Assembly (NCBI GenBank): GCA_947630435.1
Contig: CANRHO010000038.1
Span: 1-7,674, forward strand
Reading direction: 5' to 3'
Length of the DNA: 7,674 bases
Origin: an uncultured Bacilli bacterium
GTDB taxonomy: Bacteria > Bacillota_I > Bacilli_A > RF39 > UBA660
Part shown: piece by piece, positions 1-6,491 of the stretch
How the letters are laid out: each line of letters opens with the position of its first letter
Position numbering within the stretch: position 1 is the stretch's first letter
Notes under the pieces: generated by a model
Database searches by the model: none
What the model saw: only the letters and a program-made list of their open reading frames with translations
Told to the model about the DNA's origin: nothing
Position numbers and translations under genes: made by a program

Positions 1-10
1 TAAATATTTC

Positions 11-17
11 CCTCCTT
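11..17 (-). promoter_or_regulatory. Shine-Dalgarno of a gene starting just beyond the left edge
   Basis: Read on the minus strand, this is AAGGAGG, a near-perfect complement of the 16S 3' end. No ATG, GTG or TTG occurs in the ten bases after GGAGG that remain in the window, so the start codon must lie at or past the edge. If the A at position 1 begins an ATG, the spacing would be 9 bases. This indicates another minus-strand gene directly downstream of the penicillin-binding protein gene. Its identity cannot be seen. Confidence 0.75.
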
Positions 18-36
18 TTTAAATATAACTAAAGGT

Positions 37-64
37 ATTATAACAGATTATTTATAATTTTCAA
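37..64 (-). promoter_or_regulatory. Candidate extended -10 sigma-A promoter for the gene beyond the left edge
   Basis: On the minus strand TATAAT lies at 37-42 and is preceded by TG plus one base, giving the extended -10 form TGTTATAAT. A TTGAAA hexamer at 59-64 sits 16 bases upstream and overlaps the last codons of the PBP gene. The predicted start near position 30 gives a short leader ending in the SD at 11-17. All elements are seen in the sequence. That they form a working promoter is inference, since such hexamers arise easily in A+T-rich DNA. Confidence 0.5.
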
Positions 65-2081
65 AGAAAATATTACAAATTCTTGATACAATTCGTTTAT
101 TTACGTTACTAGCATATGATGATGTATTTTTTTTATGCCTAACATGTGGGGATATTGCAACAATGCTCATAACGGGATTATCATATGGTGCATAACCCAC
201 AAATGATTTGCTATAGGTTTCTTCATCAACTTTACCATCGTTATTAGCATCATAAAAACTTTCGGATGTTCCGGTTTTACCAGCAGGATTTGGTGCATCA
301 CCCATATAACCAATACCTAAAGATCCTTGCATAACGCTTTTAAAGCCTTCCTTTATTCTTTGGAAATAAACTTTATCTATATTAGATGTATTTAATACCG
401 TTTTACTATAAGCTTTTTTTACATCTCCTAAACTATCATCTTTGGTTGCATTTCTAATTTCTTTTACTAAATTAAGCTTTAATCTTTCTCCTTCGTTAAC
501 CATCGTGTTTATATAGCTAGATAATTGTAAAACTGAATAAGTATCATATTGACCTATTGCATAGTTAAGAAGTAACCCGGCATTAGATGCTTTACCTTTG
601 TAACCTTCTGTTTCATTTGGTAAATCAATACCTGATTTTACACCAAGACCAACACTATTAAAAACCGTTCTATAAGTATTTAAAGCAGTATCGTCTATTT
701 TAATAGGCATATTATAATAATATTTAACTCCAGCAACTTTTAAAGCTAACTGAAATTGATATGAGTTCGAAGAAAGTTTAAGTGCCGTAATATCATTTAA
801 GGTACCAAGTGATGTACTCCACGAGCATTTTTGGGGAGTGTTTTTAAATTTTATACACTTATCATAAAAAACGTCTCCTATTTTTAAATTACCAGTTGAA
901 TAACCAACTAACATTGAAGCTCCTTTAACTATAGAACCTGGAGTATCACTACCAGTTAACAAATTAGTTGTATAATCACTTATTTTATAACCATCGGAAC
1001 TTGTGGTTATTTGTTTTGATGACATTGCTAAAATTTCACCGGTTTTGGGATCTGTTATCACCACCGACGTATGATCATAATATTCAGTATTAGGTTCCTT
1101 TTTAGCCGCAACAAGTTCTTCTTCTATTACTTTTTCTAATTCTTTTTGAAGGTTAATATCGATTGATAAAACTATGTCATTACCTCGCATACCCTTTTCT
1201 ATCAAAGTTTTTTTACCATTTTGAACTTGATATTTATCTTTTTTACCCTTTAATTCATCTTCATATTCCAATTCTAAATAACTTAAACCAACTCTATCAT
1301 TTAAAGAATATCCATTATTTAGATATTGCGCTTTTAATTCTTCAGGGACTCCCTGAGAACTTGATGATACGTTACCCAATATTTGCCTTAACGTATCCTG
1401 ATACGGATAAACTCTTTTCCATGAAGTTGATATTGAAAAACCTTTTAGTTTGCTTTTATTTTCCGCAACAAAAGCATATTCATAATCACTAGCATCTTCC
1501 TTGATGATTTTTTCATCGTATGAGTAACCATTTCTCATTAAATAATATAAATATGCCGCCTCTTTATCAAGATCTTCATATATATTTAATTCTTCTTTAG
1601 TAATTCTTTGCAGCTTTAAATTTTCTAAATCCTTAGCTTTTAGTTTTCTTCTTGCGTATTTTTCATATTCATCTTCGGTTATTTTATTATCTGCCTTTTC
1701 AGGATTATTTACAATCCAAAAATCTTTTAACATGTTAGTAGTTAGTTTTGCATAATCAACGTTTATTTTTTCCGCTAATAAATAAGCCATTTCTATTTCA
1801 TCTTTCGTTGTTGTACCAGGTTCTTTTTTATAGCTAATCATATTAGTTCCAACGTTATCAACTATCACATTATAGTTTCTATCATATATTCTTCCTCTTG
1901 GCATTGAAGAGCCGTATACTGTTTTAGTAGAAATTTTTTTTAAGTTTATAACTGATGCTTTAGTATTAAATATTTGTAAATAAGATATTCTAAATATTAA
2001 TATAATAAATAAAAAAAACATAAAAAACAAAACCATTAATATTCTGTTTTTTGTTATCACATCCTTATTATCATTATTCAT
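48..2081 (-). CDS. Class B penicillin-binding protein (transpeptidase), PBP2/PBP2b type
   Basis: A monofunctional D,D-transpeptidase that would cross-link peptidoglycan outside the cell membrane; there is no glycosyltransferase domain. The 677 residues run: a short cytoplasmic tail, one membrane anchor at about 13-33, a PBP dimer domain beginning with the RGRIYDRN motif (62-69), a charged helical insertion at about 120-205 as in PBP2b/PBP3 of Firmicutes, the RVYPY...LRQILG stretch (223-236), then the transpeptidase domain from about 335. The catalytic motifs are intact: SIVK with nucleophile Ser383 and Lys386, Ser437-Ser-Asn439, and Lys602-Thr-Gly604. The ATG at 2081 is preceded by GAGGTG with 8 bases of spacing. 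A calcium-loop-like stretch (611-622) follows the KTG motif. It is divergent from the 84-residue gene and is followed by another minus-strand gene off the edge. PBP2b/PbpA (elongation) fits better than FtsI because of the insertion and length, but the exact role and symbol are not settled. Confidence 0.93.
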   Translation of the reverse strand: MNNDNKDVITKNRILMVLFFMFFLFIILIFRISYLQIFNTKASVINLKKISTKTVYGSSMPRGRIYDRNYNVIVDNVGTNMISYKKEPGTTTKDEIEMAYLLAEKINVDYAKLTTNMLKDFWIVNNPEKADNKITEDEYEKYARRKLKAKDLENLKLQRITKEELNIYEDLDKEAAYLYYLMRNGYSYDEKIIKEDASDYEYAFVAENKSKLKGFSISTSWKRVYPYQDTLRQILGNVSSSSQGVPEELKAQYLNNGYSLNDRVGLSYLELEYEDELKGKKDKYQVQNGKKTLIEKGMRGNDIVLSIDINLQKELEKVIEEELVAAKKEPNTEYYDHTSVVITDPKTGEILAMSSKQITTSSDGYKISDYTTNLLTGSDTPGSIVKGASMLVGYSTGNLKIGDVFYDKCIKFKNTPQKCSWSTSLGTLNDITALKLSSNSYQFQLALKVAGVKYYYNMPIKIDDTALNTYRTVFNSVGLGVKSGIDLPNETEGYKGKASNAGLLLNYAIGQYDTYSVLQLSSYINTMVNEGERLKLNLVKEIRNATKDDSLGDVKKAYSKTVLNTSNIDKVYFQRIKEGFKSVMQGSLGIGYMGDAPNPAGKTGTSESFYDANNDGKVDEETYSKSFVGYAPYDNPVMSIVAISPHVRHKKNTSSYASNVNKRIVSRICNIFFENYK

Positions 2082-2155
2082 TTAAGCACCACCTCATAAT
2101 TATTATGCTTATATTTTATTCATGATATGCATATAATAAATAGGAGTGATTTAAA
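2082..2155. promoter_or_regulatory. Divergent intergenic spacer between PBP gene and 84-residue gene
   Basis: This 74-bp A+T-rich gap must carry the control sites of both divergent genes. SDs are clear: GAGGTG on the minus strand (2090-2095) and AGGAGTGAT on the plus strand (2142-2150). A perfect 10-bp palindrome, ATATGCATAT, lies at 2125-2134 and could be an operator. On the minus strand TATTAT (2133-2138) is a possible -10 for the PBP gene. On the plus strand TATAAT (2132-2137) ends only 4 bases before the SD, too close for an ordinary leader. No convincing -35 was found for either direction. Confidence 0.4.
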
Positions 2156-2410
2156 ATGTATGAAGCTTTAATAAAAGAGTATTTAAAAAGATTATCATTA
2201 AAAGATATTAATGACTTTGCTAATAAAAATAATATGCCCCTTAAAAAAAACGAAGATAAAGTTATATATGATTTTATTGTTAATAACTGGAAAGAAGTTT
2301 ACAAAGGTGATGGTTCAAAAGCGATAAGCACGCTAAAAACAAAAGTATCAGATGAAACATATAATAATATATTAAAGTTATTTAATGAATTCAAAAATAA
2401 AATCAAATAG
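2156..2410 (+). CDS. Small conserved-type protein resembling DUF2624 (YqfT-like)
   Basis: An 84-residue soluble, helical protein with no signal peptide, membrane segment or cysteine. The ATG at 2156 is preceded by AGGAGTGAT with good spacing, and TAG is immediately followed by TAA. The layout recalls the DUF2624 (B. subtilis YqfT) pattern as I remember it: an N-terminal helix, an LSLKDINDFA stretch (13-22) with the family-like L-T-x-x-E-L-x-x-Y-A spacing, a hydrophobic residue and Leu near 27-29, and a C-terminal helix ending in NNILKLFNEF (70-79). Function of that family is not known to me. It is divergent from the PBP gene, is closed by its own hairpin terminator, and so appears monocistronic. 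That it is a real gene is well supported by the SD and terminator; the family match is by eye and moderate at best. Confidence 0.75.
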   Translation: MYEALIKEYLKRLSLKDINDFANKNNMPLKKNEDKVIYDFIVNNWKEVYKGDGSKAISTLKTKVSDETYNNILKLFNEFKNKIK

Positions 2411-2462
2411 TAAAATTAACAAACTCAGTTATTTTAAAAATAGTAATTTAGATAGATAATAA

Positions 2463-2491
2463 AGCAAGAACTGTAATTTCTTGCTGTTTTT
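2463..2491 (+). terminator. Rho-independent terminator after the 84-residue gene
   Basis: A perfect 8-bp stem, AGCAAGAA (2463-2470) with TTCTTGCT (2478-2485), encloses a 7-base loop and is followed by G and then five Ts (2487-2491). It lies 53 bases after the stop codon of the 84-residue gene. The T tract runs straight into the extended -10 of tmcAL, separating the two plus-strand genes into different transcripts. Confidence 0.75.
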
Positions 2492-2492
2492 A

Positions 2493-2501
2493 TGTTATTA
2501 T
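2493..2501 (+). promoter_or_regulatory. Candidate extended -10 promoter of tmcAL
   Basis: TGTTATTAT (TG at 2493-2494, TATTAT at 2496-2501) has the extended -10 form. Transcription would begin near 2508, shortly before the SD at 2512-2517. No good -35 hexamer occurs at 16-18 bases upstream, where the terminator loop lies. The same 15-base string that contains it recurs upstream of the 920-residue gene. Confidence 0.4.
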
Positions 2502-2511
2502 ATATAAAAAG

Positions 2512-2517
2512 AAGGTG
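2512..2517 (+). promoter_or_regulatory. Shine-Dalgarno fixing the tmcAL start
   Basis: AAGGTG lies just before the ATG at 2522. The upstream in-frame ATG at 2492 has no SD and falls in the terminator/promoter junction, so 2522 is the start to use. Confidence 0.75.
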
Positions 2518-2521
2518 TAAT

Positions 2522-3640
2522 ATGCAAAAAGTTGGTATAATCGCAGAATATAATCCATTTCATAATGGTCATATATATCACTTAAAAAAGACAAAAGAAT
2601 TATTTCCAAAAGCAACTTTAATACTTGTTTTAGTAGGTAACTTTACCCAAAGAGCGGATGTTAGTGTAATAAATAAATGGGATAAAACAAAGCTAGCTTT
2701 AGATTATGGTTTTGATCTTATTATAGAACTACCCTTTAACATATCAACTTCTTCTGCCAGCATATATGCAAAAGGTGCCATTGATATTTTAAATAAGTTG
2801 GATTGTGACTATTTAGTATTTGGTTCTGAAACAAATGATATAAAACTGTTTAAAGACTTAGTTAAAATAACAAATAACAATAAAAATTATGAAAATAAAG
2901 TTAAATATTATCTGAATAAAGGATATAATTATCCTAAATCATGTTCTTTAGCACTTGAAGATATATCAAAAATAGTAATTAATAAACCAAATGACGTATT
3001 AGCTTTAGAATACGTAAGAAACATAATTAACACTGGTAGCAAAATAAAGCCTATTAGTATTAAAAGAACCAATGATTATCATGAACAAAATATTAATAAT
3101 ATTATAACGAGTGCTACGTCAATTAGAAAAAACATTAATAATAAAAATGCCATTAAAAATACTTTACCTAAAAAATCCCTGGATTTAATTTGTGATATCT
3201 CTTTAAATGATTATTTTAAATATATAAAATACGAAATCATATCAAATGATAACTTAAATGAAATATTAGACGTTGATGAGGGAATTGAAAATAAATTAAA
3301 AAAAGAAATAGAAAACGCTAAAGACACCAATGATTTAATTTTAAAAGTTAAATCAAAAAGATATTCTTACAACAGGATAAAAAGAATGCTTCTTCACATC
3401 CTTTCCAACACAAAAAAAGATTATGATATAAATATCAGATATATAAGAGTATTAGGATTAAGTAATAATGGTGCAAAAGTTTTAAAAGATATTAAAAAAC
3501 ATATTGATGTTCCTGTTATAACAAAATATAAAAAGGAATATAACAATTTATTTAAAGATGAAATAAAAGCTTCTAAATTATATTCTTTAATATCAGGTTA
3601 TAATTATAAAGAAGAGTTTAAATCAAGTATAAAAAAATAA
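2522..3640 (+). CDS. tmcAL: tRNA(Met) cytidine acetate ligase (YlbM/TmcAL family)
   Basis: TmcAL makes N4-acetylcytidine at the wobble position (C34) of elongator tRNA-Met, using acetate and ATP through an acetyl-adenylate; this is established for the family. The 372-residue protein begins with the diagnostic nucleotidyltransferase N-terminus GIIAEYNPFHNGH, whose HNGH (14-17) is the HxGH adenylate-binding motif. It is followed by GNFTQRADVS (39-48), the KWDKTKLAL helix, LIIELPF (66-72), KPNDVLALEY (155-164), and SATSIR (197-202), which fits the second nucleotide-binding signature. The C-terminal part is Lys/Asn-rich and diverged. It is somewhat shorter than the roughly 400-residue Bacillus homologue. 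The in-frame ATG 30 bases upstream would add ten residues unlike the family and lacks an SD. The gene is preceded by a terminator, probably has its own promoter, and converges on the 920-residue gene. Confidence 0.95.
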   Translation: MQKVGIIAEYNPFHNGHIYHLKKTKELFPKATLILVLVGNFTQRADVSVINKWDKTKLALDYGFDLIIELPFNISTSSASIYAKGAIDILNKLDCDYLVFGSETNDIKLFKDLVKITNNNKNYENKVKYYLNKGYNYPKSCSLALEDISKIVINKPNDVLALEYVRNIINTGSKIKPISIKRTNDYHEQNINNIITSATSIRKNINNKNAIKNTLPKKSLDLICDISLNDYFKYIKYEIISNDNLNEILDVDEGIENKLKKEIENAKDTNDLILKVKSKRYSYNRIKRMLLHILSNTKKDYDINIRYIRVLGLSNNGAKVLKDIKKHIDVPVITKYKKEYNNLFKDEIKASKLYSLISGYNYKEEFKSSIKK

Positions 3641-3671
3641 AGGTATTAACCATTTTGGTTATTACCTTTTT
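3639..3671. terminator. Bidirectional terminator between convergent genes
   Basis: Thirteen-base arms (3639-3651 and 3657-3669) pair with one T-T mismatch around a 5-base loop. On the plus strand the stem runs into TTT TT for tmcAL transcripts. On the minus strand the same hairpin is followed by TTTATTTTTTT for the 920-residue gene. It overlaps the last two bases of the tmcAL stop codon and abuts the opposite gene's stop codon, so the whole 29-bp intergenic gap is hairpin. Confidence 0.85.
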
Positions 3672-6432
3672 AATATTTTCTTCCTACTTGTTTTCGCTCA
3701 TTTTCTTCATCATAAAATCCATTTTTAGAAGAATTATTACTCATGTTTAACGTATAATTATCAAACATAGTTGATATCTTATTTAAATTGCTTATTAATT
3801 CTTGCTTTGGCATCCTTAACATTTTAGATGTTTTATCCAAATCAAAATCAAAGTTTGACACTACTGATAATATGTTAGCAACAATTGGATTAGAACTAAT
3901 GTAAAGCATAAAACCTGCATCTTGAAGTAGTATCTTATACATGCTAATTATTTTATGTTTCATAACTTTATAGATGTTTTCTAGTATGTTAGGATTCAAA
4001 TCATTTTTTGACTTACATAACGTATTTATCTTTCTTAATATATTTGATAAATCCGACTTAACATCTAAGGGTTTTGATTTTATAGATACCGCGATTTGGG
4101 CTATTGACATTTCTCTTGTGTTAATTCCAAAATACATTGATATTAGTCTTTTTTCCTCTAAAGATAACAATTCTAAAGATTTTAAAAACTCTTCTTTGGT
4201 TATTTTGTTAACTGTTAAAAATTTATCAAGTTTATTAGATAAATCATCTTCTTTTTTCCCCTTTTTATTATTAGACATACCACTAATTACTTGTTCTATT
4301 ATTTTATCAATTTCCTCAGGTTTTTTACCATATTTTACGGTTAATTCCGAGAAAGACTTAGGTATACTTTTAATACCAAAATAATCCATAATCATGTATC
4401 TTTTATTAATTGGTAAGCTATCTAATTTAGAAACAAAGGTATCTTTAGAAACTCCATATTTAGTTAAAATACTATTTAGATTCAATTTTTTATCATTTAT
4501 TTTTTTCTTATTAAACTTACCATCAGAAAAAGATATAATTCTATTTATTTCATCAACGGTTCGGTTATATTTTTTAGCTATTTCTTCGATTGCTACTGGT
4601 GATGCATATAATCCTAAATATAGTGCCATTACTGACTTTGAAAAAGAATCTAAAGTTTTAAACGTATCAAGAAATTCTTTTTTAGTAATTCCTTTTCTTT
4701 TTAGGAAATTATTAAGTGAGCCATAATTATTTGATTTATTCTTATCTTTTTTATCCTCTTTTTTGTCTTCTTTTAGATCTTTTTTATCATCATCTTCTTT
4801 TTGTTTTTTTTCTTCTTTAGGTTCTTTTGATAAAGCAGAAATCATCTTATCGGTTGCACTATCAAAAAGCAAATTCACCTCGGCAATATCCATGTTCAAA
4901 GTTTTAGCTATTTCAGTAGATGAAGTAATTTTTTTATTTAAATAGATATCCATAACCGTTTTTTCAATTGGGGCTAACATTGCTGTTACTTTTATTAAAT
5001 CATTGGTTTTTACATTATTTTCATTAATATATTTCATTAATTTACTTGATGATATATTTTTATCATTAACTTCTTTTGCTTCTTGTTTTTCCTTATTTAT
5101 CTTTCCTGTTTCAATAAGTAAAATAATCTTTTTTTCAGCGTTTTCTAAAATATCAAGTAATTCATCTAAAGACTTTCCTATCTTATTTGATATTTCTTGT
5201 AAATCTAAAGGTTCAACTTTTATTCCATAATAAAGAGATATTGCTTCTTTACTAATTGGATCTAATAGTTTTAAGGCTTTTTCAAAAGATTTTTTATCGA
5301 TGTTATTTTTTTGCAAAAATTTCTTTAAACGTTCTTTTTTATTTTCCTTTATTTTTTTATTTGCTTTAGATTTTTTTTGTTTTTTAGAATCTTTTATTTT
5401 TACATTTACCTTTACCGTTTTTTGTTTTGGCTGTTCTTTTTCTTTTTCGCTTTCCAATTTGTTTTCTTTTTGTTTTTCTTTTTTTACTTGATTTGATTTT
5501 TCTTCTTCAAAAATCTTCTTCTTTTCTTTTTTTTCTTCGAAAAAAGCTTTCTTTTTCTTTCTATATTCTTTGTTTATCTTAATGATTAAAGTCAAGTTAT
5601 CTATTGCCTTTTTAAAGTCTTTGTCTTTTTTTGGTTTTGCTTTATTTTGTAACTTTTCGCCAAAAACTTCCTTTATATACCTTTGTGAATTATAATCCAT
5701 CTTTGACAACATCTCGCTTATAAACGCATTAGTTAAAGAATTATCTTTGCACATTATTCTTATATAATCAAAGAAAGTAAACATTAATTGACCTTTATTT
5801 ATTTGATTTCTAATGATGGATAAAATATCAGCTTCTTCCCTTTTAAGAAGCATGTAACTATATAGTTTTATTAATATTTCATTTTTTACATGATCATTAG
5901 AATTTATCTCAAAAATTTGATCCCCTTTCATACCAAAATAAAAAATGAATATTTTCTTATAATGATAATCTAAGTTAGCTACCGCGTTTAATATTTCTTC
6001 ATCAGAAAAAGTATCAAAAAGATCATATAAAGTACCATATTCTATTTCTTTTTTTTCTTTTACTTTTTCCAATAACATGTACGTGTATAAACGTTCTAGA
6101 TCTTCCGGATCATCAATGTTAAAATCACTATTTATCATATTATAAGAGTTAAAATAATTTATTACTTCCTCTTCATTAAATAATCTTAGTATTGTTTTAT
6201 CTGATAAATCAATCATATCATTATTCCATTTAAGGTTTTCCATTATTTTAGTTAGTGTGTAAATATCTTTAACTGAAAAAGAAAAATCAAAATCAGAAAA
6301 AACATCTATTTCATCTTTAAAGTTTTCTACAAGTACTTCAAAATCACTTATGGACATAAATAGTAACGAAAAATAAAATTTTATTTTACTATCAAAATTA
6401 GGTATTTTTAAGTTATAATTTTTTTCTTTCAT
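3670..6432 (-). CDS. Unrecognised 920-residue protein with repeated sigma-region-4-like helical units
   Basis: I do not recognise this protein as a named family. It has no signal peptide or clear membrane segment and is probably cytoplasmic. The order is: an acidic N-terminal region (1-130), a degenerate repeat (about 133-197), a Lys/Glu-rich linker (291-366), five clear repeats (369-440, 462-535, 572-640, 650-720, 732-803) with charged linkers at 536-567 and 720-731, and a helical tail (805-895) holding another helix-turn-helix-like stretch. Each clear repeat starts with a Leu exactly 32 residues before a Y-[YFL]-[GN] core. A region like EIAxxxxxxxxEI follows, which recalls sigma-70 region 4 (the LxxR-xVIxLYFG...EIA pattern). 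No other sigma region, catalytic motif or Cys cluster is seen. The ATG at 6432 follows GAAGGAA with good spacing. It sits after the spoVA terminator with its own -10. A DNA-, RNA polymerase- or protein-binding scaffold is possible, but the function is unknown. Confidence 0.85.
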   Translation of the reverse strand: MKEKNYNLKIPNFDSKIKFYFSLLFMSISDFEVLVENFKDEIDVFSDFDFSFSVKDIYTLTKIMENLKWNNDMIDLSDKTILRLFNEEEVINYFNSYNMINSDFNIDDPEDLERLYTYMLLEKVKEKKEIEYGTLYDLFDTFSDEEILNAVANLDYHYKKIFIFYFGMKGDQIFEINSNDHVKNEILIKLYSYMLLKREEADILSIIRNQINKGQLMFTFFDYIRIMCKDNSLTNAFISEMLSKMDYNSQRYIKEVFGEKLQNKAKPKKDKDFKKAIDNLTLIIKINKEYRKKKKAFFEEKKEKKKIFEEEKSNQVKKEKQKENKLESEKEKEQPKQKTVKVNVKIKDSKKQKKSKANKKIKENKKERLKKFLQKNNIDKKSFEKALKLLDPISKEAISLYYGIKVEPLDLQEISNKIGKSLDELLDILENAEKKIILLIETGKINKEKQEAKEVNDKNISSSKLMKYINENNVKTNDLIKVTAMLAPIEKTVMDIYLNKKITSSTEIAKTLNMDIAEVNLLFDSATDKMISALSKEPKEEKKQKEDDDKKDLKEDKKEDKKDKNKSNNYGSLNNFLKRKGITKKEFLDTFKTLDSFSKSVMALYLGLYASPVAIEEIAKKYNRTVDEINRIISFSDGKFNKKKINDKKLNLNSILTKYGVSKDTFVSKLDSLPINKRYMIMDYFGIKSIPKSFSELTVKYGKKPEEIDKIIEQVISGMSNNKKGKKEDDLSNKLDKFLTVNKITKEEFLKSLELLSLEEKRLISMYFGINTREMSIAQIAVSIKSKPLDVKSDLSNILRKINTLCKSKNDLNPNILENIYKVMKHKIISMYKILLQDAGFMLYISSNPIVANILSVVSNFDFDLDKTSKMLRMPKQELISNLNKISTMFDNYTLNMSNNSSKNGFYDEENERKQVGRKY
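4024..5328 (-). repeat. Five in-register copies of a ~70-residue helical repeat (protein level)
   Basis: The copies are encoded at 5113-5328, 4828-5049, 4513-4719, 4273-4485 and 4024-4239. The shared pattern is L-x-x-[FYI]-[LI]-x(4)-[IV]-x(3)-[FL], then a Leu at the centre, a basic or Ser residue, and [LIMD]-Y-[FLY]-[GN]. In every copy the first Leu (369, 465, 573, 652, 735) is exactly 32 residues before the Tyr (401, 497, 605, 684, 767). The [EQ]-[IL]-[AST] motif is 12 residues after the Tyr in four copies and 10 in the second. The repeats are divergent at DNA level, so the duplication is old. The pattern is read directly; the resemblance to sigma region 4 is inference. Confidence 0.8.
5335..5562 (-). 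other. Lys/Glu-rich low-complexity linker in the 920-residue protein
   Basis: Residues 291-366 are almost wholly Lys, Glu, Gln, Asn and Ser, with short runs such as KKKK and EKEKEQ. They probably form an extended charged coil or disordered linker between the N-terminal region and the repeat array. The coding strand here is nearly all purine and holds A8 runs at 5371-5378 and 5527-5534. Confidence 0.8.
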
Positions 6433-6437
6433 ATAAG

Positions 6438-6462
6438 TTCCTTCTCTAACAAAATAATAACA
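6438..6462 (-). promoter_or_regulatory. Candidate extended -10 promoter and SD of the 920-residue gene
   Basis: On the minus strand TGTTATTAT occupies 6454-6462 (TG at 6461-6462, TATTAT at 6454-6459). GAAGGAA (6438-6444) is the SD, with its AAGGA core 6 bases before the ATG. The element directly follows the T tract of the spoVAE terminator, so the gene can be transcribed independently of spoVA. No clear -35 is present, as the spacing places it within the hairpin. Confidence 0.45.
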
Positions 6463-6463
6463 T

Positions 6464-6491
6464 AAAAAAAACCAAAAGACTAGTCTTTTGG
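6464..6491 (-). terminator. Strong Rho-independent terminator of the spoVA operon
   Basis: A perfect 20-bp palindrome (6472-6491; half-site CCAAAAGACT) is followed on the minus strand by eight Ts (6464-6471). The spoVAE TAG stop codon sits at the apex of the hairpin, and the final Pro-Lys-Asp codons form part of its arm. As no bases are left over, the loop must open by melting the central pairs. This marks the end of the spoVA transcript before the 920-residue gene. Confidence 0.9.

Noticed and set aside
1342..1356. Inverted repeat TCAGGGA-C-TCCCTGA within the PBP gene
   Set aside because: It lies inside conserved coding sequence (Gly-Val-Pro region), has a one-base centre and no T tract, and is best explained by codon choice.
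1163..1492. Plus-strand open frame of 109 codons inside the PBP gene
   Set aside because: It is antisense to a well-supported coding region with intact family motifs, has no SD, and its His/Leu/Tyr-rich product looks like a complement artefact.
2132..2137. TATAAT as the -10 of the 84-residue gene
   Set aside because: It would start transcription about at position 2144, inside the SD at 2142-2150, and no -35 lies at the right distance. It may be chance or part of the palindrome.
3974..5491. Several plus-strand frames opposite the 920-residue gene
   Set aside because: Their Phe/Ser/Leu-rich products are the antisense image of Lys/Glu-rich coding sequence on the minus strand; none has an SD or family-like motif.
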